This document shows, piece by piece, positions 28,265 to 37,350 of a DNA stretch of 64,000 bases. The position numbers and the translations under genes were made by a program. The stretch lies in contig CACWQS010000012.1 in NCBI GenBank assembly GCA_902763155.1, positions 1 through 64,000 of the forward strand, given 5' to 3'. The DNA is from an uncultured Pseudomonadota bacterium (GTDB taxonomy: Bacteria; Pseudomonadota; Alphaproteobacteria; RF32; CAG-239). Under the pieces are notes generated by a model. That model did no database searches. It had not been told where the DNA came from and saw only the letters and a list, made by a program, of their open reading frames with translations. The first letter of the stretch is position 1, and each line of letters starts with the position of its first letter.

Positions 28265-29614
28265 TTATAAGGGCAAGCTGATGAGTACTCTCAAACCTCC
28301 TAAATCACTGTCGGCAAGCTGTATAGAACCACCATGCGATACAATCACATCTTTGGCAATCGCAAGCCCCAAACCGACACCTCCGGTCTCTTTGTTACGT
28401 GAACCTTCAATGCGATAAAAAGCCTTAAACACATCATCGCGTTTATCTTCCGGAATACCAGGCCCATCGTCTTCTACAGTCAGTTCCAAGCGTTTATCGT
28501 CGCTTTCCAACTTGACGGCAATTGTTTTACCATAATGAAAAGCATTTTCGATAATGTTTGTTACCGCACGTCGCAAAGCCTGTTCACGTCCTTGCACCGC
28601 ACTAACATCGTAGTTGGTGGAATAGCGAATCATTGCATTTGAACTGCGACGATATTTGTTGATTATTGAAGTTACAACTTCATTCATATCAACGAAAGTG
28701 GTGCTTTCCCCCCCCTCACCGCTCACAAACGACAGATAACCGTCAAGCATTTTTTCCATCTCGTTAATATCTTGTAAAAATTCCTGATTATCTTTGTTTT
28801 CCGGCAACATCGCAAGTTGCAATTTCATACGCGTTAAAGGAGTACGCAAATCGTGCGAAACACCGGCGAGCATTTGGGTGCGCTCGGAAATTTGGCGCAA
28901 AATGCGCTCTTTCATTTTTGTAAATGCCAATCCGGCACGTCGCACTTCAATAGAGCCGTAAGGTTTAAATTTTGTATTTATACCCTTACCAAAATCTTCG
29001 GCGGCCGATGCTAATTGAGCAATCGAACGCACTTGCACTCGCAAAAACATCACTGCAACAAAAAACAGCAACAGCGATGTCCCAATCATCCAAAGTACAA
29101 ATCCAAAAATAGATGATGTAAAAATATTTTTGCGCGCTGTCTCAAATTCATACAAACCTTGCTGAGTATCAACCAAAATACTCAAGTCTCCATGATTATC
29201 AAAAATTTCTGTATCCGCTTCCGGAAAACGATTTTGTAAAGATTCTACCAGAAAATGCGTAGCAAATGAATTTTTCTTTTTATTTTCGCGCCAAGCCGAA
29301 TGTTTATTGTCATTATCATAAAACTTCACGTCTAAATCATATAAATCTTTGGCCAGATTCTGTATTTCTGAAAAATTTATACTACCATCATTCATCTGCA
29401 TCACAAAGGCCATATTAGCAGTCAAATTCTCTGACAACCTATGTCCCACACGCCGCCAACTACCTTCAAAATAAGCATATATTGAAACAACTTGCACCAC
29501 AATTAACGGCACAAAAATCAATAGCATTGTTCTGAAAAACAATGACCGCGGCAAAAATTTACGTTTAAACGTTGCCATAGCTCTTTCTATTTTCATCGGA
29601 AATCTAATATGCAT
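28265..29614 (-). CDS. EnvZ-like sensor histidine kinase
   Basis: A protein of 449 residues. Two membrane helices (about 27-48 and 168-190) flank a periplasmic sensor region of about 120 residues. A HAMP linker follows, then the dimerisation helix with the phospho-accepting histidine in VSHDLRTPLTRMK (H254). The kinase domain has N-box NIIENAFHYG (353-362), G1 DDGPGIP and G2 GGVGLGLAIA. The DLRTPLTR sequence is typical of the EnvZ group. The start with AGGAG six bases upstream is used. It lies 9 bases after the response regulator. The signal cannot be told from sequence. Confidence 0.9.
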   Translation of the reverse strand: MHIRFPMKIERAMATFKRKFLPRSLFFRTMLLIFVPLIVVQVVSIYAYFEGSWRRVGHRLSENLTANMAFVMQMNDGSINFSEIQNLAKDLYDLDVKFYDNDNKHSAWRENKKKNSFATHFLVESLQNRFPEADTEIFDNHGDLSILVDTQQGLYEFETARKNIFTSSIFGFVLWMIGTSLLLFFVAVMFLRVQVRSIAQLASAAEDFGKGINTKFKPYGSIEVRRAGLAFTKMKERILRQISERTQMLAGVSHDLRTPLTRMKLQLAMLPENKDNQEFLQDINEMEKMLDGYLSFVSGEGGESTTFVDMNEVVTSIINKYRRSSNAMIRYSTNYDVSAVQGREQALRRAVTNIIENAFHYGKTIAVKLESDDKRLELTVEDDGPGIPEDKRDDVFKAFYRIEGSRNKETGGVGLGLAIAKDVIVSHGGSIQLADSDLGGLRVLISLPL

Positions 29615-29623
29615 CTTTTTCTC

Positions 29624-30313
29624 CTATTCCGTTAACAACATATATCCTTTACCGCGCACCGTTTGCAAATAGCGCGGATTTTTTGAATCTTTTTCAATTT
29701 TTTTGCGAAGCCGTGTCATTTGCACATCTATCGAGCGCAAATTTTGCCCCATACCAAGCAATTCAGCAAGTTTTTCTCTGGTAAAAATTTGCCCGCTTTT
29801 CTGCCCTAAAATACTTAGAATAGTCCCCTCAACCGGTGTAATGTGAACCACCTCACCAGACTTGTGTCGACATTCTTTTTTCTCAATATCAAAGACACAA
29901 TCGCCAAATTTCAACATAGAAGATTTAGCTTTGTTTTCTGTTGGCACACGCCGCAAAATATTATTTATGCGTAGCACCAATTCCTTCGGTTCAAATGGCT
30001 TAGGTAAATAATCATCAGCTCCGGCTTCTAACCCGTTAATCCTATCTTCCGTCTCGCCCATCGCTGTCAAAATTATGGCCGGAACATCATTTTCCCGTCG
30101 CAGTTTTTGCAAAAACTCAATACCGGTCTCGTTCGGCATCATCACATCAACAATCAGCAAATCAAATTGATATTGGCACAAAAACTGACGCGCATTTTCA
30201 GCATCTTTTGCGGCACTTACGGCAAAACCGTTTTCCTGTAAATAGCGTTGCAACAAACTCCGCAAACGCCTATCATCGTCAATTACCAAAATATGCGCAC
30301 AGTCCGTTACCAT
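29624..30313 (-). CDS. OmpR-family response regulator
   Basis: A protein of 229 residues. The receiver domain has the acidic pocket IDDD (11-14), the phospho-accepting aspartate D56 in LLIVDVMMPN, a conserved Thr in ILTAMGE, and Lys in LPKPFEP. The C-terminal winged-helix DNA-binding domain ends RYLQTVRGKGYMLL, as in the OmpR family. It is the partner of the kinase encoded 9 bases downstream, together forming an envelope-sensing two-component system. The regulon is not identifiable here. Confidence 0.93.
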   Translation of the reverse strand: MVTDCAHILVIDDDRRLRSLLQRYLQENGFAVSAAKDAENARQFLCQYQFDLLIVDVMMPNETGIEFLQKLRRENDVPAIILTAMGETEDRINGLEAGADDYLPKPFEPKELVLRINNILRRVPTENKAKSSMLKFGDCVFDIEKKECRHKSGEVVHITPVEGTILSILGQKSGQIFTREKLAELLGMGQNLRSIDVQMTRLRKKIEKDSKNPRYLQTVRGKGYMLLTE

Positions 30314-30328
30314 AGCTTAAAAACCTAT

Positions 30329-31039
30329 TCAAGCTTTTACATTCTTCTTTCCGGCTTTTTTAGCCGCAGTTTTAGAATTTTTTGCGGTTGTCTTCTTAAC
30401 AATTGTTTTAGTTGCAGCTTTTTGCTGAGGAACAGTCTTTTTTACGCTCGAAACTTCAGCAACAACTTCGGTAACTACCTTTTTAGCCTCTTCAGCTCTT
30501 ATATATTCCAAGCTACGCTGATAATACTGATATCCGGTAATAAAAGTCAGTACTGCCGCAACCCAAAGCAATATCTCTCCGCAATAACTCCAACCAATCC
30601 ATAAATCACGAAACAGCATCATTGATAGTGCCGTCATTTGAAAAGCGGTTTTCCATTTGGCTAATTTTGTAACCGGCAACCCTGCATTAACTTCCCGTAA
30701 AAATTCTCGCAAGCCCGAAACCAAAATTTCACGACACAAAATCACAAATGCAGGTAAAACCGTCAACGACCAATTATACATATCCGGTTTTGCTAAAATA
30801 ACCACCAATGCAGTTGCGACCAACAGCTTATCTGCAATCGGATCTAAAAGACGACCAAACGCCGATGTTTCATTCCATGCCCGCGCCAAATAACCATCTA
30901 AATAATCGGTTATTGATGCCGCCACAAACAACACCGCCGCAAACATCGCCCATGCAAATGTAGAAACATAAATAGAGATAAAAATCAACGGAATCACCGC
31001 GATTCGCGAAATCGTTAAAATATTCGGTAGATTATACAC
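30329..31039 (-). CDS. pgsA: CDP-diacylglycerol-glycerol-3-phosphate phosphatidyltransferase
   Basis: A protein of 236 residues. The CDP-alcohol phosphotransferase motif D-G-x2-A-R-x8-G-x3-D-x3-D is present as DGYLAR, then GRLLDPIAD. The protein has about five membrane helices. It makes phosphatidylglycerophosphate, the first committed step to phosphatidylglycerol in the inner membrane; PgpA, the next enzyme, is encoded at 61.7 kb. The last 50 residues are an unusual Lys/Ala/Thr-rich tail (KKTTAKNSKTAAKKAGKK) not needed for catalysis. The gene ends just before the regulator pair on the same strand. Confidence 0.9.
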   Translation of the reverse strand: MYNLPNILTISRIAVIPLIFISIYVSTFAWAMFAAVLFVAASITDYLDGYLARAWNETSAFGRLLDPIADKLLVATALVVILAKPDMYNWSLTVLPAFVILCREILVSGLREFLREVNAGLPVTKLAKWKTAFQMTALSMMLFRDLWIGWSYCGEILLWVAAVLTFITGYQYYQRSLEYIRAEEAKKVVTEVVAEVSSVKKTVPQQKAATKTIVKKTTAKNSKTAAKKAGKKNVKA

Positions 31040-31097
31040 GACACTTACTCCAAAAACAAAAATAACGTTATTCTGTTAGTCAGTATAAGCATTTTTT

Positions 31098-32903
31098 TTA
31101 ATTATGGAAGTAATTATATATTTTTTCCGCTATTTTTTTGCTGATGCCGGAAACCTTCATTAAATCTTGTAGAGATGCCGCCTTAATTTGTTCAACCGAA
31201 CCGAAAAAATTCAATAAATCACGCTTTCGCCCGGCACCAATTCCTTCAATATCATCAATCTGCGACTTATAAATTGACTTTGCACGTTTTTTGCGATGCG
31301 TCCCAATGGCAAAGCGGTGCGCTTCATCACGAATATTTTGCATATAAAAAGCAATCGGAGATTGAAACGGTAAGGCAAAGCTCTCTCGGCCCTCAATATG
31401 ATAAAATTCTTTGCCGGCATTGCGCTCCGGTCCTTTAGAAATGGCAATAATCGTAATACCGCTCAAATCATAATCTTTAAGCGCTTCGTGTACGACATGC
31501 AACTGCCCCAACCCGCCATCAAGCAAAATTACATCAGGTCGGTTTTCATCACTCATACGCTCAAAACGCCGCACCAAAACTTCTTTCATCATGGCAAAAT
31601 CGTCATGAGTGTTTTCAGTGTATTTGATATTAAACGTCCGATACGCTTTTTTATCAAAACCGTTCGGCGTAGCCACAATCATAGCGCCAACTGCGAAACT
31701 TCCCTGATTATGCGAATTATCATAAACTTCGATTCGCTGCGGTATGCGGGGCAAATCAAACACTTTTTGCATTTCGTACAAATTTGCTTCTACCGTTGCC
31801 GTTTCAGCCAATTTACGTTCAATAGCCGCTTCGGCATTTTGCTTTGCCCGCTCAACAATTTTTGCTTTATTACCCTTTTGATAAAAACCGATTTTGCAAT
31901 TTAATGCTTTTTCCAAAAAATCGGCATTTTCCAATTTATGTGAAACCAATATTTCTTTCGGTGCCGCATGCTCGGCATAAAAAGTACTTAAAAATGCCTC
32001 CAAAATTTCTTCTTCCGTATTTTCTGTAGCTTGCTTCGGAAAATATGGGATATTGCCGCCGTTCTGTCCGCCCCGCACAAAAAATACCTGTATGCACACC
32101 ATATTTTTATGCTTTTTCACCGCCACCGCATCAACCGAAACCAGATCGACATATTCAACATTATACCCGCCTTGCACACTGCTGAGTGAGCGAATTTTAT
32201 CCCGCAAAAGCAACGCCGTTTCATAATCCATTTCCGCACTTGCCTGTTCCATCCGTGCTGAAAGTTCTGCTTGCAAATTTGTGCTTTTTCCTTCCAAAAA
32301 ACTTATCACTTCACCTACCGTTTTGTGATAATCTTCACGACTTATCTTGCCCACACAAGGAGCACTGCAACGCTTGATTTGATACAGCATACAAGGACGC
32401 TCCCGATGCAAAAACACGCTATCCCGACAAGTGCGTAATTGAAAAGTTTTCTGCACGATATCCATCACATTGTTAACCGCAGTTGCACTGGCAAACGGAC
32501 CGAAATAACGGCTTTTATCCTTGCGCGCGCCACGGCTTTTTTTTAATGCCGGAAAATCTTCATTCGGATTTATCATCAAATGCGGAAAAGTTTTATCATC
32601 TTTGAGTAAAATATTATATTTCGGCTCCAGCTTTTTGATTAAATCATTTTCCATTAACAAGGCTTTGGCCTCGTTTTCCACCACAATAAATTCCATGCGG
32701 TCAACTTCCGCAACCATACGCTTGATATGGTCCGCCAATTTATCAAAATGCGTATAAGCCACAATTCGCTTTTTGATATTTTTTGCCTTACCCACATAAA
32801 GCACTTTATCGTTTTTATCGAGCATTCGATAAACTCCGGGCGCCGTTGGGGCAATCTGCACATTACACTTAATAACTTCTATGCCGTGCTGAATATCGGG
32901 CAT
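31098..32903 (-). CDS. uvrC: Excinuclease ABC subunit C
   Basis: A protein of 601 residues. An N-terminal GIY-YIG nuclease domain (PGVYRMLDKNDKVLYVGKAKNIKKR), a cysteine-containing middle (RPCMLYQIKRCSAPCVG), a UVR segment (ELSARMEQASAEMDYETA), an RNase H-like endonuclease (EVYDNSHNQGS, LLDGGLGQL) and C-terminal helix-hairpin-helix motifs are all present. UvrC makes both incisions in nucleotide excision repair. The ATG at 32903, with GGAG seven bases upstream, is preferred over the TTG at 32915. It follows recN after one base, so two repair genes form one unit. Confidence 0.95.
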   Translation of the reverse strand: MPDIQHGIEVIKCNVQIAPTAPGVYRMLDKNDKVLYVGKAKNIKKRIVAYTHFDKLADHIKRMVAEVDRMEFIVVENEAKALLMENDLIKKLEPKYNILLKDDKTFPHLMINPNEDFPALKKSRGARKDKSRYFGPFASATAVNNVMDIVQKTFQLRTCRDSVFLHRERPCMLYQIKRCSAPCVGKISREDYHKTVGEVISFLEGKSTNLQAELSARMEQASAEMDYETALLLRDKIRSLSSVQGGYNVEYVDLVSVDAVAVKKHKNMVCIQVFFVRGGQNGGNIPYFPKQATENTEEEILEAFLSTFYAEHAAPKEILVSHKLENADFLEKALNCKIGFYQKGNKAKIVERAKQNAEAAIERKLAETATVEANLYEMQKVFDLPRIPQRIEVYDNSHNQGSFAVGAMIVATPNGFDKKAYRTFNIKYTENTHDDFAMMKEVLVRRFERMSDENRPDVILLDGGLGQLHVVHEALKDYDLSGITIIAISKGPERNAGKEFYHIEGRESFALPFQSPIAFYMQNIRDEAHRFAIGTHRKKRAKSIYKSQIDDIEGIGAGRKRDLLNFFGSVEQIKAASLQDLMKVSGISKKIAEKIYNYFHN

Positions 32904-32904
32904 C

Positions 32905-34572
32905 TTATGCTCCAATCAAAACTTTAGCTGCCGCCCGCGCTTCATCGGTAATTTGCTCGCCCGAGAGCATACGGGCAATTTCCTCACGCTTTTCCTTTTC
33001 ATCTAATTTTCTAAGCGTTGTAGTTGTAACATTATCAATCGTGCTTTTTTCTACCTTAAAATGATGCTGGCTTTGCGCCGCCACCTGCGGTGAATGGGTT
33101 ACCACCAAAACCTGCACATTTTGTCCCAATTTTGCCAGTTTTTCACCCACAGCCTGCGCCGTTGCGCCGCCGATACCGGTATCTACTTCATCAAAAATCA
33201 TCGTTTCAACCTGCGATGTCTGCGCCAAATTCACCTTAATTGCCAACATAAAACGCGCCAGTTCTCCACCGGAAGCAATTTTGTTCAAAGCTCCAAACGG
33301 TTGTCCCGGATTCGTCGTTACCATAAAACAAACATCATCAATGCCGTTTTCGTTCCAATTTTCCGGCGCTTTTGGCGTAATTTGCGTCATAAACCGTGCT
33401 TTTTCCATTTTTAAATCCGGCAATTCCACCATAATTTTACCATCCAACATCAGCGCTGTTGCTTTACGAGCTTGGCTCACTTTTTGCGCAACTGCTTCAT
33501 ATTTATTCCATGCCTCTTTTTGCGCTTTTTGCAACTTCTGTAAATCTCCCTCGCCCTGTTCCAAATGTGCCAATTTTTCACTCATTTCTTGCAATAATCG
33601 CGGTAAATCTTCAGGCGTTATCTGATGTTTGCGCGCTACCGATTTCAGCTTAAACAAACGCTCCTCAACATTATCCAAATCATTCTGATTAAGACTTACT
33701 TCATTTGAGGCCGCCGTAATTTCTTCTTCTGCTTCCTCAACATTTATCAATGCCGTATCCAAAACTTCGAACAAACCGGAAAATTTATCATTCAGCATAT
33801 TGTTCACTCTTGCCACCGCCGCCTGCGCTTGGCGCAAACTTTCACGCACACTCTGCGAGGTATTATTAAGCGCTTTTTCCGCCGCGCCCAAATTTTCCAG
33901 AATCTTTTCGGCATTCATCATCTGCCGCCGTTTATCTTCAAGTTCAATAATCTCATTTTCTTGTGGTGCTAATTTTACCAACTCATCAACCCAATGACGT
34001 AAATTTTCTTCATCTCTTTGCGCTTCTTCATACTGCCTTAAAGCGTTTTCATAGGAAGTTTTTATCGTTTTATAATCATCATACGTCTCTTTCAAAAGCG
34101 CTAAATCGGCATCATACCCGCCATAACTGTCTAAAACAGCCCTATGCGTTGCCGGATTAAGCAATCCCTGATTATCAAACTGCCCGTGAATTTCCGCCAA
34201 ATAACCACTGATTTCTTTCAAAAACTTCAGCGTTATCGGCTCTCCGTTAAAAAATATTTTGCTTTTTCCGTCAACATCAAGCGTGCGCTTAATTACAATT
34301 TCCGCATCAAAATCCAAATCATAGGACTCACAAATTTGCCTCAAATCGTTGCTTTTATGCTCAACTTCAAAAGTCCCAACTACGGTCAGCTTATCGCAAC
34401 CGGTACGTATCATTCCAGTTTCGGCACGTCTACCCAAAAGCAACCCTACCGAATCAAGCAATATTGATTTACCGGCACCGGTTTCCCCACTTAAAACGCT
34501 GAAGCCGGATTGGAAATCCAAATCCAGCTTGTCAATCAAAACCACATTACGAATGGACAGTGATTTTAACAT
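32905..34572 (-). CDS. recN: DNA repair ATPase RecN
   Basis: A protein of 555 residues, an SMC-like ABC ATPase. Walker A is SGETGAGKSILLDS (about 29-42), a long coiled coil fills the middle, the signature region is ASGGELARFMLAIK, and Walker B is MIFDEVDTGIGG near the C-terminus. RecN gathers broken DNA ends in recombinational repair. The gene directly precedes uvrC. No GTTC-N7-GTTC site was seen close to its start, where the bamD tail lies, so it may be transcribed from the bamD side. Confidence 0.95.
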   Translation of the reverse strand: MLKSLSIRNVVLIDKLDLDFQSGFSVLSGETGAGKSILLDSVGLLLGRRAETGMIRTGCDKLTVVGTFEVEHKSNDLRQICESYDLDFDAEIVIKRTLDVDGKSKIFFNGEPITLKFLKEISGYLAEIHGQFDNQGLLNPATHRAVLDSYGGYDADLALLKETYDDYKTIKTSYENALRQYEEAQRDEENLRHWVDELVKLAPQENEIIELEDKRRQMMNAEKILENLGAAEKALNNTSQSVRESLRQAQAAVARVNNMLNDKFSGLFEVLDTALINVEEAEEEITAASNEVSLNQNDLDNVEERLFKLKSVARKHQITPEDLPRLLQEMSEKLAHLEQGEGDLQKLQKAQKEAWNKYEAVAQKVSQARKATALMLDGKIMVELPDLKMEKARFMTQITPKAPENWNENGIDDVCFMVTTNPGQPFGALNKIASGGELARFMLAIKVNLAQTSQVETMIFDEVDTGIGGATAQAVGEKLAKLGQNVQVLVVTHSPQVAAQSQHHFKVEKSTIDNVTTTTLRKLDEKEKREEIARMLSGEQITDEARAAAKVLIGA

Positions 34573-34593
34573 TTATCCAGCATCTCCGTTACT

Positions 34594-34873
34594 TTATTGA
34601 GCAGAATTACCGCCAAACCAATTACCAAACCAAGTTTTACTTTCTTCTTTCGGAACAATTACAATGCGATTTTCTTCTTCAATCACCGTTTCAACCGGTG
34701 CTTCAACTTTCGGGGTTTCTACAACAGCAACTCCTTCAGCTTCATCACTGCCGCCGAACCAACCACTGAACCAAGATTTACTCTCCGGTTCGGCAACCTC
34801 TACTTTCGGGGTTTCTACAACAGCAACTTCTTCAGCCTCATCGCTGCCGCCGAACCAACCACTGAACCAAGAT
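34594..34873 (-). pseudogene. Out-of-frame remainder of BamD repeat tail
   Basis: In another frame than bamD, the sequence continues the same repeats: PKVEVAEPESKSWFSGWFGG occurs twice, then KTWFGNWFGGNSAQ and a stop. The open frame overlaps the end of bamD from 34989 down, but there is no fitting start. It reads as the former C-terminus of BamD, cut off by the 20-bp deletion near 34909. The frame is clean to its stop, so the frameshift is recent, reversible or an assembly error. Confidence 0.7.
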
Positions 34874-34990
34874 TTACTCTCCGGTTCGGCAACCTCTACT
34901 TTCGGGGTTAGCCTTATCACTGCCGCCGAACCAACCGCTGAACCAAGACTTGTTTTCCGGCTCGACCACCAGATCACTTTCTTCCACAAC
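34751..34990 (-). repeat. 96-bp coding repeats in bamD tail
   Basis: Two nearly identical 96-bp units encode 32 residues each (around SKSWFSGWFGGSDEA). The third begins only 76 bp after the second, so it lacks 20 bp, which shifts the reading frame. Further diverged units lie in the in-frame part of bamD. Confidence 0.85.
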
Positions 34991-35932
34991 CTGTTGTTCT
35001 ACATCTTTTTTCTGTTTCCAACGAGTGTACCACGATTTATCTGCTTTTTGCTCGTTCACTTCAACTTTCGGCGTTTCTGCGGCAACTTCTTTAGCCTCAT
35101 CACTGCCGCCGAACCAACCGCTGAACCAAGACTTACTCTCGGTAACTTCCGGTTCAACTACTGCCGCTGCTTTTGCTTTCGGAGCCACATCATTAACACC
35201 GATTCGCTCCATTATCTTTGCCGCTTTTGCCGTCCACTTTCCTTCCGGATAATTTTCAAGTAAAATTTTGTAATAACCGTTGGCATACTGATTCATACCC
35301 AAAATAGCATAAATCTCCACTTCACGATATAATGCTTCCTCAATTTGAATCGTCGTCTGATATTCTTCCAGAATCACATTAAAGCGATTCAATGCCGACA
35401 AGTAATTACCTTCATTCAAATAGAAACGCCCGATTACCATTTCTTGTCCGGCCTTATAGTCCTCGGTCAAATTAATTTTGTTGCGTGCATCTTCGGCATA
35501 CGGAGTATTAGGGAAAAGCGTAATCAAATATTGGAAAGCTTCTTCTGCTTTCTGCGTATCTCCTTGATCTTTATCTGCTGCTGAAATTTGGTCATAATAA
35601 CAAATACCTTTTAAATAAAGTGCATAAGCTGCATCTTTATTCCCCGGATGATATTTCAAAAATCTATCGGCAGCAATAATCGCATCATCATATTTTTCAT
35701 CTTTATAATAGGCAAATGCACTCATTAACTTAGATTTCACTGCCCATTTTGAATACGGATGCTCGATTTCCACCTTTTCAAATTCTTCAGCGGCTTTTTT
35801 ATATTTTGTCGCTTCCAAATCATCAAAAGCTTTATTATAAATCTCCTCAGCCGACCAATTATCCATATCCGGATCAGAAGCACAAGCCGTTAAAATCGTC
35901 AAAATAGCAGATAACACATATATTTTTTTCAT
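34874..35932 (-). CDS. bamD: Outer membrane assembly lipoprotein BamD with repeat tail, frameshifted
   Basis: A protein of 352 residues as encoded. The lipobox TACA gives Cys17. Residues about 25-235 are the TPR repeats of BamD/YfiO (NKAFDDLEATKYKKAAEEFEKVEIEHPYSKWA and following), which recruit BamA and substrates at the outer membrane. After the conserved core, which is about the full length of ordinary BamD, comes a low-complexity tail with repeats SKSWFSGWFGGSDEA and SWYTRWKQKKD. The frame breaks near 34909 and adds a short aberrant end. The essential TPR part is intact, so function is probably kept. It begins three bases after lpxC. Confidence 0.9.
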   Translation of the reverse strand: MKKIYVLSAILTILTACASDPDMDNWSAEEIYNKAFDDLEATKYKKAAEEFEKVEIEHPYSKWAVKSKLMSAFAYYKDEKYDDAIIAADRFLKYHPGNKDAAYALYLKGICYYDQISAADKDQGDTQKAEEAFQYLITLFPNTPYAEDARNKINLTEDYKAGQEMVIGRFYLNEGNYLSALNRFNVILEEYQTTIQIEEALYREVEIYAILGMNQYANGYYKILLENYPEGKWTAKAAKIMERIGVNDVAPKAKAAAVVEPEVTESKSWFSGWFGGSDEAKEVAAETPKVEVNEQKADKSWYTRWKQKKDVEQQVVEESDLVVEPENKSWFSGWFGGSDKANPESRGCRTGE

Positions 35933-35935
35933 TTC

Positions 35936-36790
35936 TTATTCCTCAATTATCTCATAATTATGCTCATCGGCAAATAATTTTTTCAAAACTTCATTATTGT
36001 GAAAATGACCGGTCTTTTCGGCTTCAACCGCAGCTAAAATCCGATATCCGGAAGTAAACATATCGCCTATACAGTCAAGCACTTTATGCTTTACACACTC
36101 ATTTTCCACTCTGAAACCACCCTCGTTTAAAATATTTTCCCCGTCTAAAACCACAGCATTTTCCAAACTTCCGCCTTTTATCAACCCTATCGAACGCAGA
36201 TAATCCACCTGATATTTTTCGCAAAAAGTTCGTGCCGGCGCTATCTCTTTAGCAAATAAATCAGCGGTAATTATACCATCAAACTCTTGATGACCGACAA
36301 TCTTAGATGGAAAATCTATCACAAACTTCACCCTAAATTCTTCTGCTGGTTTAAGTTTTATTCTTGCCCCTTTATCATCAACAAATTCCACTTCACGCTT
36401 TATCTTCAAACATTTGCGCTTTACTGTCTGTTCTCTGAGTGGCACATCTTTTAAAATATCATAAAAAACTTTAGCGCTACCGTCCATTATCGGCACTTCG
36501 GCATTATTAATTTCGATTCGCACATTATCAATCCCCACCATATACAGCGCTGCCATAATATGTTCAATAGTGCTCACAATCTGCCTGTTTTCATTGCCTA
36601 AACAAGTGCAATTACGCGTATCTACAACATACTTGTATAATGCAGGAAAAACATCTTTTTCTCCCAAATCAGAACGCACAAAAACAACACCACTGTCAGC
36701 CGGAGCCGGACTAAATACCAACTTACTTTCAACACCGCTATGCAGCCCTATTCCGCTGATTTCCACTCGATGTTCCAAAGTTTTTTGCAT
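35936..36790 (-). CDS. lpxC: UDP-3-O-acyl-N-acetylglucosamine deacetylase
   Basis: A protein of 284 residues. It has the zinc and catalytic motifs of LpxC: STIEHIMAAL, VPIMDGSA, HKVLDCIGD and TGHFHNN. It removes acetate from UDP-acyl-GlcNAc, the committed step of lipid A synthesis in the cytoplasm. The start follows GGAGAAAAGT. It lies downstream of the RNase P RNA gene on the same strand and leads directly into bamD. In many alphaproteobacteria lpxC and bamD are neighbours. Confidence 0.95.
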   Translation of the reverse strand: MQKTLEHRVEISGIGLHSGVESKLVFSPAPADSGVVFVRSDLGEKDVFPALYKYVVDTRNCTCLGNENRQIVSTIEHIMAALYMVGIDNVRIEINNAEVPIMDGSAKVFYDILKDVPLREQTVKRKCLKIKREVEFVDDKGARIKLKPAEEFRVKFVIDFPSKIVGHQEFDGIITADLFAKEIAPARTFCEKYQVDYLRSIGLIKGGSLENAVVLDGENILNEGGFRVENECVKHKVLDCIGDMFTSGYRILAAVEAEKTGHFHNNEVLKKLFADEHNYEIIEE

Positions 36791-36812
36791 ACTTTTCTCC
36801 TTATTAAAACTT

Positions 36813-37215
36813 TAGGCAGCCTATAAGCCGGGTTCTGTACACAAATAGCTTTACTAAAAAGCAAAGATATGTGCGATAGCTATTCATCTGCGCCAAACGT
36901 TACCGCTTGGCTGGTGCGACCTACCTCTGGGGCGGGTCGGAAACACCCCTTGCGCCCGTAAAAAACTTACAAACGCCCCCTAATTTGGTCTTACATCAGA
37001 TAGGGTTTACCTTGCCATAAACATTACTGCTCATGCGGTGAGCTCTTACCTCGCCTTTTCAACCTTACCGCAATTAAATCGCGGCGGTAATTTTCTGCGG
37101 CACTATCCCTTGGATTTCTCCAGCCGGACGTTATCCGGTATCTTGTTTCCGTGAAGCCCGGACTTTCCTCATCATCGGCTCTTACTTGCCATGACGCAGC
37201 TATCCGGCTGCCTTG
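36813..37215 (-). ncRNA. rnpB: RNase P RNA (type A)
   Basis: Read on the minus strand, the RNA begins AAGGCAGCCGGATAGC, continues with the conserved GAGGAAAGTCCGGGCTTCAC block near the 5' end, and closes with ACAGAACCCGGCTTATAGGC before AGGCAGCC's complement at the 3' end. It is the catalytic RNA that trims tRNA 5' leaders. The length of about 400 bases is normal for bacterial type A. End positions are estimated to within a few bases. Confidence 0.93.
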
Positions 37216-37220
37216 AACAT

Positions 37221-37249
37221 AAACTAATCTTATTTTGTTTGAAAATCAA
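37221..37249 (-). promoter_or_regulatory. rnpB promoter
   Basis: TTGATT (37249-37244) is followed after 17 bases by TAGTTT (37226-37221), and the RNase P RNA 5' end lies six bases downstream, as expected for its promoter. Confidence 0.6.
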
Positions 37250-37274
37250 CGATTTTTAAGTATTTTCCCAACTT

Positions 37275-37289
37275 TTAATTAAATATTAA
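37275..37289 (+). promoter_or_regulatory. CtrA-type site before the OMP gene
   Basis: TTAATTAAATATTAA is a perfect TTAA-N7-TTAA match, 61 bases before the start of the barrel protein. It is between two divergent transcription units. In an AT-rich genome such matches occur by chance, so this is tentative. Confidence 0.4.
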
Positions 37290-37350
37290 GTTTTTATGGC
37301 TAAAAATATGGCTATAACAACGAAAATACAACTTTTAAAGGAGCATACGT

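Noticed and set aside
34597..35263. Long plus-strand frames opposite the bamD tail
   Set aside because: They are shadows of the repeat-rich minus-strand coding sequence; no start sites or family resemblance.
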